Shown: positions 24,767 to 36,290, numbered from the stretch's first letter. The stretch is 61,460 nucleotides of DNA from Nocardiopsis prasina DSM 43845 (GCF_000341265.1 NZ_ANAE01000206.1:1-61460), one strand, 5' to 3'. Numbers and translations: made by a program. Notes: generated from the letters alone by a model not told the origin.

Positions 24767-25620
24767 ACGCCCGGTTCAACGCGGTCCGCGCCGGTGTCTC
24801 CCGGGGTTGGATCGAGTTCAGGCAGTCCTTCCGCAGCGGCCAGGAGATGTTCAGCTACCTGTACGTGCCGGTCCTGTTCGTGGGCATGGCCGTCGTCTTC
24901 GACTCCTTGGGGGTGGAGGGCGGGGACGCCGCACCGATCGGAGCGGTGGTACTCAGCGGAGCCGTCGCCTTCACCCTGGTCATGCTCGGTGTCACCGCCG
25001 TCCTCCAGGTCCTGGCCACCGAACGCGAGGACGGCACACTGCTGCGGGCCAAGGCGGTCCCCCACGGCCTGGTGGGATACACGGTCGCCAAGGTCGTGCA
25101 CATGACGGCGATGTCGGTCACGGCCATCGCCCTCATGGTCGTTCCGGGGGTCCTGTTCGTCGAGGGCTTCGGGTTCCAGGGCAGGGCCGACGCGGTCACC
25201 CTGCTCTGGGTGTGCGTGCTGGGCATGTTCGCGCTGGCGCCGGTCGGGGCGATCCTCGGGTCGCTCATCGACAACCCGCGTCTTGGGGCCTCCCTCGCGA
25301 TCCTCCCCTCGATCGCCGTCGTCATGGTCTCCGGAGTGATGTTCCCCTTCGGGATCCTGCCTGACTGGGTCCAGGCCGTCGGCCTGCTGCTGCCCGTGTA
25401 CTGGCTCGGCCTGGGGGTGCGTTCCGCGGTGCTTCCGGATTCCCACGCCGCCTACGAACTCGCCGGTTCCTGGCAGCTGCCCCAGGTTGCCGGGGTTCTG
25501 GCAGTCTGGGCGCTGGTCGGGTTCGCGGTGGCGCTGTGGTTGCTGCCGCGGATGGCCCGGCGTACGTCGGGGTCGCGGGTCCAGGCGGCCCGAGAGGAAG
25601 CGATGAAGCGTGCCCACTGA
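24763..25620 (+). CDS. ABC-2 type permease
   Basis: The 285-residue protein has the six-helix ABC-2 layout: MFSYLYVPVLFVGMAVVFDSL, GAVVLSGAVAFTLVMLGVTAVLQVLA, VHMTAMSVTAIALMVVPGVLF, VTLLWVCVLGMFALAPVGAILGSL, LGASLAILPSIAVVMVSGVMFPFGILPDWVQ and a last helix near residue 250. It pairs with the preceding ATPase to form an exporter. The substrate is unknown. The XRE regulator overlaps its end by 11 bp. Confidence 0.93.
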   Translation: MNARFNAVRAGVSRGWIEFRQSFRSGQEMFSYLYVPVLFVGMAVVFDSLGVEGGDAAPIGAVVLSGAVAFTLVMLGVTAVLQVLATEREDGTLLRAKAVPHGLVGYTVAKVVHMTAMSVTAIALMVVPGVLFVEGFGFQGRADAVTLLWVCVLGMFALAPVGAILGSLIDNPRLGASLAILPSIAVVMVSGVMFPFGILPDWVQAVGLLLPVYWLGLGVRSAVLPDSHAAYELAGSWQLPQVAGVLAVWALVGFAVALWLLPRMARRTSGSRVQAAREEAMKRAH

Positions 25621-25876
25621 GAAGACCAACGGACGCTCCGCCAGGGCGGCAGGCTCCGAGACGATCCACAACCGGATCGCGATGCTGCGAGCCGAGCGCG
25701 GCGTCTCCCGTCGGGAGCTGGCCGAGGCCCTCGGGGTCCACTACCAGACCGTCGGCTACCTGGAGCGGGGCGAGTACAGCCCCAGCCTCCACCTGGCACT
25801 GCGCATCGCGCGGTACTTCGAGGTCCCGGTCGAGGTCGTCTTCTCCACCGAACCCTTCCCCCGCATCGGACAGTGA
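25610..25876 (+). CDS. XRE-family transcriptional regulator
   Basis: This 88-residue protein has a single helix-turn-helix of the Xre/Cro type: IHNRIAMLRAERGVSRRELAEALGVHYQTVGYLERGEYSPSLHLALRIARYFEVPVEVVF, residues about 19-78. No sensor domain is present, as in YozG-like small regulators. The GTG start overlaps the end of the permease, so the regulator is co-transcribed with the exporter and probably controls it. Confidence 0.92.
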   Translation: MPTEKTNGRSARAAGSETIHNRIAMLRAERGVSRRELAEALGVHYQTVGYLERGEYSPSLHLALRIARYFEVPVEVVFSTEPFPRIGQ

Positions 25877-25909
25877 CGGGCTGACGGACCGGGGCCGTGC
25901 CCCGTCGGC

Positions 25910-26575
25910 CTACAGGAACGGGTCCGGGCCCGCCCAGCCGTAGGTGTCGCGCTGGCGGGCCTCGGCGAGTTCGTCCTCGCTGAGGACCCGGGGCTGGCCG
26001 AGCTGGCGGGCGCGCAGGTAGGTGGCGCAGAGCCAGTCGAGAAGCCGGAGGTTGTCCAGGGCGTGCTCCAGGCCGCGCCCCAGGGCCACCCCGCCGTGAT
26101 TGGCGAGCAGAGCGGCGTCGCGGCCCTTGAGGGCCTTGACCGTCTGGTCGGCGATGTCGCCGGTGCCGTAGGGCGTGTACGGGGTCACGCTCACGGCGCC
26201 GCCCAGTCCGGCGGCGCGGTGGTGGATCGGGGGCAGCTCGGGGAGCACCGAGGACACCGCGGCGGTGTCGGTGGTGAACGCGTTGACCACCGCGAGGGCC
26301 TCGCGCCCCTGCTCGGCGGCGTGGCGGTGCACGGCCATGTGGAGTGTGGTCTCGGCGGCGGGGTCGCGCCGCCCCTCCAGCATCCGGTCGTCCAGGGACA
26401 TCACCGGGCAGTCGATCGGCTGGAGCTGGTCCAGGGGCACACCGTGGGGGGTGACGACCACCAGGTCGCCGCTGCGGACGCTGACGGTCCCGGCCTCGCC
26501 GGGGGCCGCCCCCGGATGCTGGGCGATGGCGCGTGCGGTCAGGCAGACGTCGCGGCGTTCCTGTTCAAGCAGCAT
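25910..26575 (-). CDS. Class II aldolase/adducin-like protein lacking two zinc ligands
   Basis: The 221-residue protein has the class II aldolase fold: ARAIAQHPGAAPGEAGTVSVRSGDLVVVTPHGVP, the catalytic-glutamate segment AAETTLHMAV (E75), and ANHGG near H160. Active enzymes such as fuculose-phosphate aldolase bind zinc with a HxH pair in VVHTHS; here that reads VVNAFT (N98, F100). One of three histidine ligands remains. An ordinary zinc aldolase reaction is unlikely. The start is the ATG at 26575. It follows the two-component genes on the same strand after 104 bp. Confidence 0.8.
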   Translation of the reverse strand: MLLEQERRDVCLTARAIAQHPGAAPGEAGTVSVRSGDLVVVTPHGVPLDQLQPIDCPVMSLDDRMLEGRRDPAAETTLHMAVHRHAAEQGREALAVVNAFTTDTAAVSSVLPELPPIHHRAAGLGGAVSVTPYTPYGTGDIADQTVKALKGRDAALLANHGGVALGRGLEHALDNLRLLDWLCATYLRARQLGQPRVLSEDELAEARQRDTYGWAGPDPFL

Positions 26576-26631
26576 GAAATCCTCGGTTGGTGCGCGGGCG
26601 GCGGTCCCTCGGGGGAGCCGGAGCAGCCGAC

Positions 26632-26645
26632 TTAGGTACACCTAA
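26632..26645. promoter_or_regulatory. TTAGGT/ACCTAA inverted repeat upstream of the aldolase-like gene
   Basis: The minus strand reads TTAGGT-GT-ACCTAA, two perfect 6-bp arms 57-70 nt before the ATG at 26575. The arms equal the ends of the DtxR/IdeR iron box, but the spacer is 2 nt instead of 7. It may be an operator for another regulator or a degenerate iron box. Confidence 0.35.
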
Positions 26646-26679
26646 TGTACGTCACGTCGTCCGATTTGTATGCCCCCCG

Positions 26680-27333
26680 TCAGGCGACCAGACCGTGCCG
26701 GTAGGCGTACACCACCGCCTGGACGCGGTCGCGCAGGTCGAGTTTGGTCAGGATGCGCGAGACGAAGGTCTTCACGGTCTCCTGGCTGATGAACAGGCTC
26801 GTGGCGATCTCGCCGTTGGAGAGCCCGTTGGCGATCAGCCCCAGCACCTCCCGTTCACGGGGGGTGAGGGGGAGGTCCGCCTCGGGGGCGTGGGTCGGTC
26901 GGATGCGGGCCGCGAACCGGCCCACCAGCTGGCGGGTGACCTCGGGGGCCAGCAGGGCCGCGCCGGAGGCGACGGTACGGATGCCGTTCAGCAGCTGGTC
27001 CGGGGGAGCGTCCTTGAGCAGGAATCCGCTGGCACCCGCACGCAGCGCCTCGTAGACGTACTCGTCGAGGTTGAACGTGGTGACCACCAGGACCTTCACG
27101 GGGTGCTCCACCCCCGAGCCGGCCAGCAGCCGGGTGGCCTCGATCCCGTCGAGTTCGGGCATCCGAACGTCCATCACCACGACGTCGGGGCGCAGCCGTC
27201 CGGCGAGCTCGACGGCGGTCCGGCCGTCACCGCACTCACCGACGACCTCCATGTCCGGTTGGACGCCGATGATGGTCACCAGCCCGGTACGGATCAGCAT
27301 CTGGTCGTCGCAGACCAGCACCCTGGTGCTCAT
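26680..27333 (-). CDS. NarL/LuxR-type response regulator
   Basis: This 217-residue protein has a receiver domain (1-120; DD at VCDDQMLI, phospho-acceptor aspartate in VVMDVRMPELDG, lysine in LLKDAPP) and a C-terminal LuxR helix-turn-helix: LTPREREVLGLIANGLSNGEIATSLFISQETVKTFVSRILTKLDLRDRVQAVVYA. All receiver residues are intact. Its ATG overlaps the stop of the histidine kinase gene by 4 bp, so the two form a coupled two-component pair. The signal and target genes are unknown. Confidence 0.96.
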   Translation of the reverse strand: MSTRVLVCDDQMLIRTGLVTIIGVQPDMEVVGECGDGRTAVELAGRLRPDVVVMDVRMPELDGIEATRLLAGSGVEHPVKVLVVTTFNLDEYVYEALRAGASGFLLKDAPPDQLLNGIRTVASGAALLAPEVTRQLVGRFAARIRPTHAPEADLPLTPREREVLGLIANGLSNGEIATSLFISQETVKTFVSRILTKLDLRDRVQAVVYAYRHGLVA

Positions 27334-28466
27334 CGCCGCGCGGGGATGCGGGCGTGCACGGTGAAACCCTCACCGTGCGGTCCGGCGGTGAAGTCACCGC
27401 CCATGACCTCGACCCGTTCGCGCAGGCCGACCAGGCCCCGCCCGCTGCTGCCTGGAGAGACACCCTCGGGGCCGGGGCGCTCGGTGTTGACGTTCACTGT
27501 GATCTCCTCGGGGCGGTGGCGCACGCGCACCGTGGTGGGGCTGCCGTGCGCGTACTTGAGTGCGTTGGTCAGCGCCTCCCGCACGACGCGCTGCGCGACG
27601 AGGTCGGCGCCGTCGCGGGTCCCGGACGGAGTTCCCTCCTCGCTGAACCGCACCGGCTGTCCGGCCCGACGGGTCCGCTCCACCACGTCGAGCATCCCCT
27701 CGCCGTTCGTGGGGGCGGGGTTGGCGGGGTCGAGCACGTCGAGGAGCTGACGCAGGTCGCTGATGGCCTGGCGGCCGGTGTCGGAGACCGTGCCCAGGGT
27801 CTGGTCGAGGCGTTCGGGCGCGGCGGTCAGGTAGCGCGCGGCCTCGGTCTGCACGACCATCGCGGTCACGTGGTGGGTGACGACGTCGTGGAGTTCCCGG
27901 GCGATGCGGGCGCGTTCGGCGGCCAGAGTGTCCGCGGCCAGCCGGCGGCGACGTTCGGCCTCGGCCACGCGGGTGGAGCGCAGCCACGATCCGATCCCCC
28001 AGGCCAGACCGTGTGCGAAGTAGAAGAGCACCCACTCGGCCGGTGTCTCGCCCTCGCCCACACGGGTGAGCGCCAGGGCCAGGGCCACGAACGCCACCGT
28101 GCCGACCAGCAGGGTGGTGCGCCGGTACCGGTCGAGGTGGACGCCCGCGCTCATGAGCGCGATGGGCATCGCGGTCCCGGCGATCAGGTGGTACCCGTTC
28201 AGCTGGTCGAGGGCGAAGCCCGCCGCCACCAGGGCCAGGGTCAGCGCGGGCCACCGCCGCCGACCGGCCAGGGGCAGGCACTGGAGGGCGAGCGCGAGCA
28301 CGCCCAGGGCGTCGAGGGGACGGTCCGGTACCCCGCCGACCTGGGTGCCGTATCCGTGCAGCGCAGGAACACAGGAGACGGACAGGAGGATCAGGGCCAG
28401 GGGCAGGTCTCGGACGGTGACGTCGAGCCGCCGCCACAGAAGGGGAGGACGTCGGAGCCAGGTCAC
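27330..28466 (-). CDS. NarX-like sensor histidine kinase
   Basis: The protein (378 residues) has several N-terminal membrane helices (LALILLSVSCVPAL, LDALGVLALALQCLPL, PALTLALVAAGFAL, LLVGTVAFVALALALT, WVLFYFAHGLAWGIG), then a HisKA_3 domain with the phospho-histidine in RIARELHDVVTHHVTAMVVQTEAARYL and a HATPase domain (REALTNALKYAHGSPTTVRV, SSGRGLVGLRERVEVMGG). I place the start at GTG 28466, where TACAAT sits 6 nt upstream as for leaderless actinobacterial transcripts. An ATG at 28518 is possible. It is paired with the regulator at 26680-27333. Confidence 0.9.
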   Translation of the reverse strand: MTWLRRPPLLWRRLDVTVRDLPLALILLSVSCVPALHGYGTQVGGVPDRPLDALGVLALALQCLPLAGRRRWPALTLALVAAGFALDQLNGYHLIAGTAMPIALMSAGVHLDRYRRTTLLVGTVAFVALALALTRVGEGETPAEWVLFYFAHGLAWGIGSWLRSTRVAEAERRRRLAADTLAAERARIARELHDVVTHHVTAMVVQTEAARYLTAAPERLDQTLGTVSDTGRQAISDLRQLLDVLDPANPAPTNGEGMLDVVERTRRAGQPVRFSEEGTPSGTRDGADLVAQRVVREALTNALKYAHGSPTTVRVRHRPEEITVNVNTERPGPEGVSPGSSGRGLVGLRERVEVMGGDFTAGPHGEGFTVHARIPARR

Positions 28467-28472
28467 GGACGA

Positions 28473-28478
28473 ATTGTA
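28473..28478 (-). promoter_or_regulatory. Candidate -10 element for a leaderless histidine kinase transcript
   Basis: TACAAT on the minus strand is followed by six bases (TCGTCC) and then GTG. In actinobacteria a TANNNT box at this distance places the transcription start on the first base of the start codon. No Shine-Dalgarno sequence precedes the GTG, which fits leaderless translation. Confidence 0.45.
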
Positions 28479-28644
28479 GGGGCGGAGAGCTACGGCCACG
28501 CTCCCTTTGTCCCCCATGCGAGCTACGTGCAGGTGTCCACTCAACGGTGACGACTCCGGGCTCCGGTTTCCGTAGCGTTCCGTACGTACCGACTTCCCCT
28601 TCCGGCCGCCCCGCGCGGCCGGCCCCGCCGCCTGGAGGCACCCC

Positions 28645-29583
28645 ATGTTCCGCACCATCCGGACGACCGCCCTGACCGCCCTGTGCTGCGCCGCGGCGGT
28701 TCCCGGGCTGGTCGGGTGCGGCGTGCTCTCCGAGGTGGGCACCGACCTGGGGTCGGCCGCCGAGGAGGTGCAGTCGGACCTGGAGGACGCCGCCAACGAG
28801 GTGCTGACCGAGGGGCAGCTGTTCACCGGGACCAAGACGCTCGACGTCGACGGTGCCTCCGTCCACGTCTCCTGCTCCGGGACGCCCGCGGACGGTCGAC
28901 CGGTCATCGTGCTGATGGCGGGGATGGGCGACGGCCTGGACACCCTGGCCGGGGTGCAGGAGACCCTGGCCGAGGACGAACGGGTCTGCTCCTACGACCG
29001 CCTCGGTGAGGGCGAGAGCGACCAGCCGGAGGGCCTACAGAGCATCGACGACGTCGGGGCGACGCTGACCGCCGTCCTGGAGGACGTCGCCGGTGACGGT
29101 CCCGTGGTCCTGGCCGGTCACTCGCTGGGCGGATTGATCGCCGCCCGCTACGCCCCGGACCACCAGGACAGGGTCAGCGGGCTGGTGCTGTTGGACGCCA
29201 CGTCTCCGACGATGATCGACGACATCACCGGAGTGATCCCCGAGTCGGCCACCGGGGAGGGCGCCGAGGTGCGGGCGCAGAACCTGGCCATCTTCCAGGG
29301 CGAGAACCCGGAGGGGATCCTGATCGACAGCGACCCGGAGGTCCGACCGGCCGGTGACATCCCGGTGGAGGTCATCCAGCACGGGGTCCGCTACCTCGCC
29401 GAGATCGCGGAGTACGGCGACGACCTGGAGCAGGTGTGGACCGAGGGCCAGGAGCAGTGGCTGGCGCTCTCCGACCGCAGCCAGCTCAGCACCGCAGAGG
29501 AGAGCGGCCACTACATCCACGTGGACCAGCCCGACGTCGCCGTCGAGGCCATTCGCCGCGTCACCGACGAGGCCGCCGCCTGA
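28645..29583 (+). CDS. Alpha/beta hydrolase lipoprotein
   Basis: The 312-residue precursor has a lipoprotein signal (TTALTALCCAAAVPGLVGCGV; lipid Cys about residue 25), so the enzyme is tethered outside the membrane. The hydrolase domain from about 60 has oxyanion VIVLMAGMGDGLDTL, nucleophile elbow VVLAGHSLGGLIAARYAP, acid in VLLDATS or a later loop, and the histidine in ESGHYIHVDQPD. The triad is intact, unlike the protein at 22348-23115. An extracellular esterase or lipase-like role is inferred; the substrate is not known. It is divergent from the histidine kinase gene. Confidence 0.9.
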   Translation: MFRTIRTTALTALCCAAAVPGLVGCGVLSEVGTDLGSAAEEVQSDLEDAANEVLTEGQLFTGTKTLDVDGASVHVSCSGTPADGRPVIVLMAGMGDGLDTLAGVQETLAEDERVCSYDRLGEGESDQPEGLQSIDDVGATLTAVLEDVAGDGPVVLAGHSLGGLIAARYAPDHQDRVSGLVLLDATSPTMIDDITGVIPESATGEGAEVRAQNLAIFQGENPEGILIDSDPEVRPAGDIPVEVIQHGVRYLAEIAEYGDDLEQVWTEGQEQWLALSDRSQLSTAEESGHYIHVDQPDVAVEAIRRVTDEAAA

Positions 29584-29863
29584 CCCTTTCGGCGGGGGTC
29601 GTGCCGAAAGACGGAACCGTCGGAGTTCCGCACAAACACACGTCAAAGAGTCGTCCCGGTCTTGCCCAGGGTGGTGTGTCCACTCACCCGAGGGGAGGGC
29701 CGGGGCGTAGGTCTGTCCAGACGGGCTGGTGATATGAGCCACGGCCGAGACGTACCCTGACGCGCTGTTCCGGCTGGCCAGCGAGGGTTATGGGAACGTT
29801 GTGGCGTATGTGACCTACGAGACGAGGCTGTTTGTGACTAGCGATCCTGGGCAGAGAGGGTCC

Positions 29864-31390
29864 GTGAACCAGACCCACGTAACCCTGCCGACCGTGCCGT
29901 ACCTGTCCGAACCGGGAGCGGCGACCGCCACCAGCCTGTACGTCGACGGTGAGTGGCGGGCCGCGCAGAACGGACGAGTTCGGGAGATCCTGGACCCGGC
30001 CGACGCCTCGGTCCTGACCATCGTCAGCGAGGGCGGCAGGGCCGACACCGAGGCCGCCATCGCCGCCGCGCGCCGCGCCTTCGACCATGGCGAGTGGCGC
30101 CGCACCTCCGCCGACGAGCGCGGCCGCGTCCTCGAAAGGATCGCCGACCTGCTCCAGCGCGACCGCGAGGAGATCGCGGTCATGGAGTCGCTGGACACCG
30201 GCAAGACCATCGAGGAGGGCGGGATCGACGTCGACGACGTCACCAACGTCTTCCGCTACTACGCCGGGCTGGCCGACAAGGACGCGGGCCGCCTCGTGTC
30301 CGCGCCCGAGGGCGTGCACAGCAAGGTCGTCTACGAGCCCGTCGGCGTCTGCGGCATGATCACCCCCTGGAACTACCCGCTGCTCCAGCTGGCCTGGAAG
30401 ATGGCCCCGGCCATCGCGGCGGGCAACACCATGGTGATCAAGCCGAGTGAGATCACCCCGGTGACCACCGCCAAGCTCGTCGAGCTCACCACCGAGGCGG
30501 GCGTCCCCGCCGGAGTGGTCAACCTCGTCCTGGGCAGCGGCCCCGACGCGGGCGCGCCCCTGTCCGAGCACCCCGACGTCGACCTCGTCTCCTTCACCGG
30601 CGGGCTGGTCACCGGGCGCCGGATCATGGCGTCGGCCGCCGAGACGGTCAAGAAGGTCGCCCTGGAACTGGGCGGCAAGAACCCCAACATCATCTTCCCC
30701 GACGTCGACCTGGACACGGCCGTGGACTACGCGCTCAGCGCCGCGTTCTTCCACTCCGGCCAGGTGTGCTCGGCGGGTGCGCGCCTCATCGTGCACAACG
30801 ACATCCACGACGCCTTCACCACCGAACTCGCCCGCCGGGCCGAGGCCATCCGCATCGGCCGGGGCCAGGAGGAGGGCGTGCGCTGCGGTCCCCTGGTCTC
30901 CGCCGAGCACCGCGCCAAGGTCGAGAAGGCCGTCGCGCGCGGCGTCGAGGAGGGCGCCCGGATCATCGCGGGCGGCAGGCGCCCCGACGAGGCCGACCTC
31001 CAGGACGGCTACTTCTACCGGCCCACCGTGTTCGTGGACTGCGACCGCTCCATGGACATCGTGCAGACCGAGGTGTTCGGCCCGGTCGTGACCGTCGAGC
31101 GCTTCGAGACCGAGGCCCAGGCCGTCGAGCTGGGCAACGACACCGACTACGGGCTCTCCGGCGGCGTGTGGACCGACGACACCGCCCGGGGCGAACGCGT
31201 GGCCGCGGGCCTGCGCCACGGCACGGTGTGGATCAACGACTACGGCCCCTACTTCCCCGGCGCCGAGTGGGGCGGCTTCGGCCGCAGCGGTGTCGGCCGC
31301 GAGCTCGGCCTGGCCGGTCTGGACGAGTACCGCGAGGCCAAGCACGTCTACCGGAACCTGTCTCCCGAGCCGCAGCGGTGGTTCGGCTAG
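29864..31390 (+). CDS. betB: Betaine-aldehyde dehydrogenase
   Basis: This NAD-dependent aldehyde dehydrogenase (508 residues) likely turns betaine aldehyde into glycine betaine. Motifs are the Rossmann GVCGMITPWNYPLLQLAWKMAPAIAAGNTMVIKPSE, catalytic glutamate LELGGKNPN, and catalytic cysteine FFHSGQVCSAGARL. The tail WINDYGPYFPGAEWGGFGRSGVGRELG is typical of betaine-aldehyde enzymes. I start at GTG 29864 after AGAGAGGG; the open frame upstream has no conserved character. The betA and osmoprotectant transporter genes follow, which supports the substrate. Confidence 0.92.
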   Translation: MNQTHVTLPTVPYLSEPGAATATSLYVDGEWRAAQNGRVREILDPADASVLTIVSEGGRADTEAAIAAARRAFDHGEWRRTSADERGRVLERIADLLQRDREEIAVMESLDTGKTIEEGGIDVDDVTNVFRYYAGLADKDAGRLVSAPEGVHSKVVYEPVGVCGMITPWNYPLLQLAWKMAPAIAAGNTMVIKPSEITPVTTAKLVELTTEAGVPAGVVNLVLGSGPDAGAPLSEHPDVDLVSFTGGLVTGRRIMASAAETVKKVALELGGKNPNIIFPDVDLDTAVDYALSAAFFHSGQVCSAGARLIVHNDIHDAFTTELARRAEAIRIGRGQEEGVRCGPLVSAEHRAKVEKAVARGVEEGARIIAGGRRPDEADLQDGYFYRPTVFVDCDRSMDIVQTEVFGPVVTVERFETEAQAVELGNDTDYGLSGGVWTDDTARGERVAAGLRHGTVWINDYGPYFPGAEWGGFGRSGVGRELGLAGLDEYREAKHVYRNLSPEPQRWFG

Positions 31391-31597
31391 CGCCTCTCTC
31401 CGGGTTCCGGGCGTAGGGGGCGCCCGGGACCCGCAGGCCACCCGTCGGCGCGGGTCCGTCCTCCGCGTCGGCGGGTGCCCTCCCTCACCTCGTGTGCCAC
31501 GAAGGCCGTGGCACCCCGACGCACATGCCAGCCGAGAACACACAGGTCGGCTCCCCCCGGCATCCCCCAGAGCCACACGAACGAGAGGATTCGGCCC

Positions 31598-33175
31598 GTG
31601 TCCACGAACGAAACCACCTACGACTACGTCATCGTCGGCGGCGGTACGGCGGGGTCGGTGATCGCCAACCGGCTCACCGAGGACCCCGGCACCACCGTCT
31701 GCGTCATCGAGGGCGGGCCGGACGACCGGGACCTGGAGCACGTGCTCCGGCTCCGCGACTGGCTGAGCGTCCTCGACAGCGACCTCGACTACGGGTACAC
31801 CACCACCGAGCAGCCCAACGGCAACTCGCACATCCTGCACTCGCGCGCCCGGGTGCTGGGCGGCTGCTCCTCGCACAACACGCTCATCAGCTTCCGGCCG
31901 TTCGCCGAGGACCTGGACGACTGGGTGGCCGCGGGCGCCGAGGGCTGGGACAACGCCACCGTGCAGTCCTACGCCGACCGCATCAAATGCAACATCATCC
32001 CCATCGCGGAGAAGGACCGGAACGCGATGGTCAAGGACTGGGTGTCCTCGGCCTCCGAGGCGGCGAACGTCCCGGTCATCGAGGACTTCAACGCCCTGAC
32101 CTCCCACGGCGGCGGCTTCTCCGAGGGCGCCGGCTTCCTGTCCATCGCCTACGACCCCTACACCGGCTACCGCTCCTCGGCCTCGGTGGCGTACCTGCAC
32201 CCCGTCATGGACGTGCGGAGCAACCTCACCGTGCTGCTGGAGACCTGGGTCGGCCGGGTCCTGTTCGACGGGGACCGCGCCACCGGCGTCAGCGCCACCA
32301 CGAAGGACGGCGAACGGATCACGGTCAACGCCCGCCAGGAGGTCATCGTCGCGGCGGGCGCCGTGGACAGCCCCCGCCTGCTGATGCTGTCCGGCGTCGG
32401 CAACGCCGAGGAACTGGGCGCCGTCGGCATCGAGAGCCACCACCACCTGCCGGGTGTGGGCGAGAACCTCCAGGACCACCCCGAGTCGATCATCATGTGG
32501 GAGACCAGCCAGCGGGTCCCCGAGAACACCGTGATGGACTCCGACGCGGCCCTGTTCGTGCGGCGCGAGGACGGTGACGACCCCCGCCCGGACCTGATGT
32601 TCCACATCTACCAGATCCCCTTCGACGACAACACGAAGCGGCTGGGCTACGACTCGCCCAGGGACGGCTGGGCGGTCTGCATGACCCCGAACATCCCGCG
32701 CTCGCGCTCGCGCGGAAAGCTCTACCTCACCAGCAGCGACCCGGCAGCCAAGCCCGCCCTGGACTTCCGGTACTTCACCGACCCCGACGGCTACGACGAG
32801 AGGACCATCGTGGACGGGCTCAGGATCGCTCGCGACGTCGCCGCCACCGAGCCGTTCCGCTCCTGGATCAGGCGCGAGGTCGCGCCCGGTCCGCAGGTCC
32901 GGACCGACGAGGAGCTGTCCGAGTACGGCCGCCGCGCCGCGCACACCGTGTACCACCCGGCGGGCACGTGCAGGATGGGCGCCGCCGACGACGAGACCGC
33001 CGTGGTCGACCCCCGCCTGCGGGTGCGCGGGCTGCGCGGCCTCAGGGTCGCCGACGCCTCCGTGTTCCCGACCCTGCCCACCCCCAACCCCATGGTGATG
33101 GTGCTCGCCCTGGGCGAACGCGCCGCCGACCTCATCCGCGAGGATCGGTCCGCCGCCGAGGGGGAGGCCCGATGA
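31598..33175 (+). CDS. betA: Choline dehydrogenase (GMC oxidoreductase)
   Basis: This FAD-dependent GMC enzyme (525 residues) likely oxidises choline to betaine aldehyde. It shows the FAD-binding [21 protein letters not shown] at the N-terminus, the GMC signature [21 protein letters not shown], the second GMC signature in [17 protein letters not shown], and the catalytic pair [13 protein letters not shown] and [10 protein letters not shown]. The GTG start at 31598 follows GAGAGGA. It lies 207 bp after betB and overlaps the ATPase gene by 4 bp (33172-33175), so the pathway is co-expressed with transport. Confidence 0.92.
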   Translation: MSTNETTYDYVIVGGGTAGSVIANRLTEDPGTTVCVIEGGPDDRDLEHVLRLRDWLSVLDSDLDYGYTTTEQPNGNSHILHSRARVLGGCSSHNTLISFRPFAEDLDDWVAAGAEGWDNATVQSYADRIKCNIIPIAEKDRNAMVKDWVSSASEAANVPVIEDFNALTSHGGGFSEGAGFLSIAYDPYTGYRSSASVAYLHPVMDVRSNLTVLLETWVGRVLFDGDRATGVSATTKDGERITVNARQEVIVAAGAVDSPRLLMLSGVGNAEELGAVGIESHHHLPGVGENLQDHPESIIMWETSQRVPENTVMDSDAALFVRREDGDDPRPDLMFHIYQIPFDDNTKRLGYDSPRDGWAVCMTPNIPRSRSRGKLYLTSSDPAAKPALDFRYFTDPDGYDERTIVDGLRIARDVAATEPFRSWIRREVAPGPQVRTDEELSEYGRRAAHTVYHPAGTCRMGAADDETAVVDPRLRVRGLRGLRVADASVFPTLPTPNPMVMVLALGERAADLIREDRSAAEGEAR

Positions 33176-34338
33176 GCGCCCCGGCCGCAGAGGCGGTCCC
33201 CACCCCGGGCTCCACCGACGTCACCTTCTCCGTCCGCAACCTGTGGAAGATCTTCGGCAGGAACGCCGACAACATCATCGGCACCGAACTCGAACGGGCC
33301 GACCGGGACCGCATCAAGGACGAGACCGGCTGCACCGTCGCGGTCCGCGACGTCTCCTTCGACGTGCGTCCCGGTGAGACCTTCGTGGTCATGGGGCTGT
33401 CCGGGTCCGGGAAGTCCACGCTCATCCGCTGCCTCACCCGCCTGATCGAGCCCACCTCGGGTTCGGTCACGCTCGACGGCGAGGACATCGGGGACGCCAC
33501 GGAACAGCGCCTGCGCGAACTGCGCCGCCACAAGATGGCGATGGTCTTCCAGCACTTCGGACTGCTGCCCCACCGCAGGATCATCGACAACGTCGCCTAC
33601 GGGCTGGAGGTGCGCGGGATGCCGCGCGCCGAACGCTACGAACGGGCCCAGGAGATGATCGAGATGGTGGGCCTGGCCGGGTACGAGCGGTCCCGCCCCG
33701 GTGAGCTGTCCGGCGGCATGCAGCAGCGCGTGGGCCTGGCCCGCGCCCTGGCCGTCGACCCGCAGGTGCTGCTGTTCGACGAACCGTTCAGCGCCCTGGA
33801 CCCGCTCATCCGCCGCGACATGCAGAACGAGGTCATCCGGCTCCAGCAGGAGCTGAACAAGACCTCGGTCTTCATCACCCACGACCTCCAGGAGGCCCTC
33901 AAGCTGGGCGACCGCATCGCGATCATGCGCGACGGCGAGCTCGTCCAGGTGGGCACCCCGGAGGAGGTCGTCGGTCGGCCGGTCAACTCCTACGTCGCGG
34001 ACTTCACCTCCGACGTCGCCCGCACCACCGTGCTCACCGCCCGGTGGCTGGTCCGCGACGCCTACCCGGACGAGCGCACCGACGGCCCGACCACCGAGCC
34101 CGGCACCGTCCTCGCGGAGGTCCTGCCGATGCTCGCCGCGAGCACCGCGCCGGTCCGGGTCGTGGAGGGCGACACCCTCCTCGGCTACGTGGGCCGCGAC
34201 GACGTGCTGCGCGCCATCGCCGAGGACCAGCTGGAGGGCGCCGAACAGGTCGACGCGATGGTCGAGGAGGCGGTGGAGGAGATCTCCGACGACGCCGTCG
34301 ACCACGGCGGCGCCGACGCGACGGGGAACGGTGGGTGA
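33172..34338 (+). CDS. proV: Glycine betaine/choline ABC transporter ATPase (ProV/OpuAA-like)
   Basis: The 388-residue protein carries the osmoprotectant ATPase signature at the N-terminus ([14 protein letters not shown]), Walker [20 protein letters not shown]-loop [24 protein letters not shown], signature [16 protein letters not shown], Walker [13 protein letters not shown] and switch histidine [16 protein letters not shown]-terminal CBS-like region (about 300-388) can sense ionic strength in OpuA. The ATG at 33172 overlaps the betA stop. It works with the fused permease and lipoprotein that follow. Confidence 0.94.
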   Translation: MSAPAAEAVPTPGSTDVTFSVRNLWKIFGRNADNIIGTELERADRDRIKDETGCTVAVRDVSFDVRPGETFVVMGLSGSGKSTLIRCLTRLIEPTSGSVTLDGEDIGDATEQRLRELRRHKMAMVFQHFGLLPHRRIIDNVAYGLEVRGMPRAERYERAQEMIEMVGLAGYERSRPGELSGGMQQRVGLARALAVDPQVLLFDEPFSALDPLIRRDMQNEVIRLQQELNKTSVFITHDLQEALKLGDRIAIMRDGELVQVGTPEEVVGRPVNSYVADFTSDVARTTVLTARWLVRDAYPDERTDGPTTEPGTVLAEVLPMLAASTAPVRVVEGDTLLGYVGRDDVLRAIAEDQLEGAEQVDAMVEEAVEEISDDAVDHGGADATGNGG

Positions 34339-34339
34339 C

Positions 34340-36290
<1,951 letters not shown>

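Noticed and set aside
26632-26645. Canonical DtxR/IdeR iron box
   Set aside because: The arms match but total length is 14 bp instead of 19, so it is only listed as a palindrome.
29684-32956. 1090-codon minus-strand ORF
   Set aside because: It is antisense to betB and betA, which have clear families; composition is that of a shadow frame.
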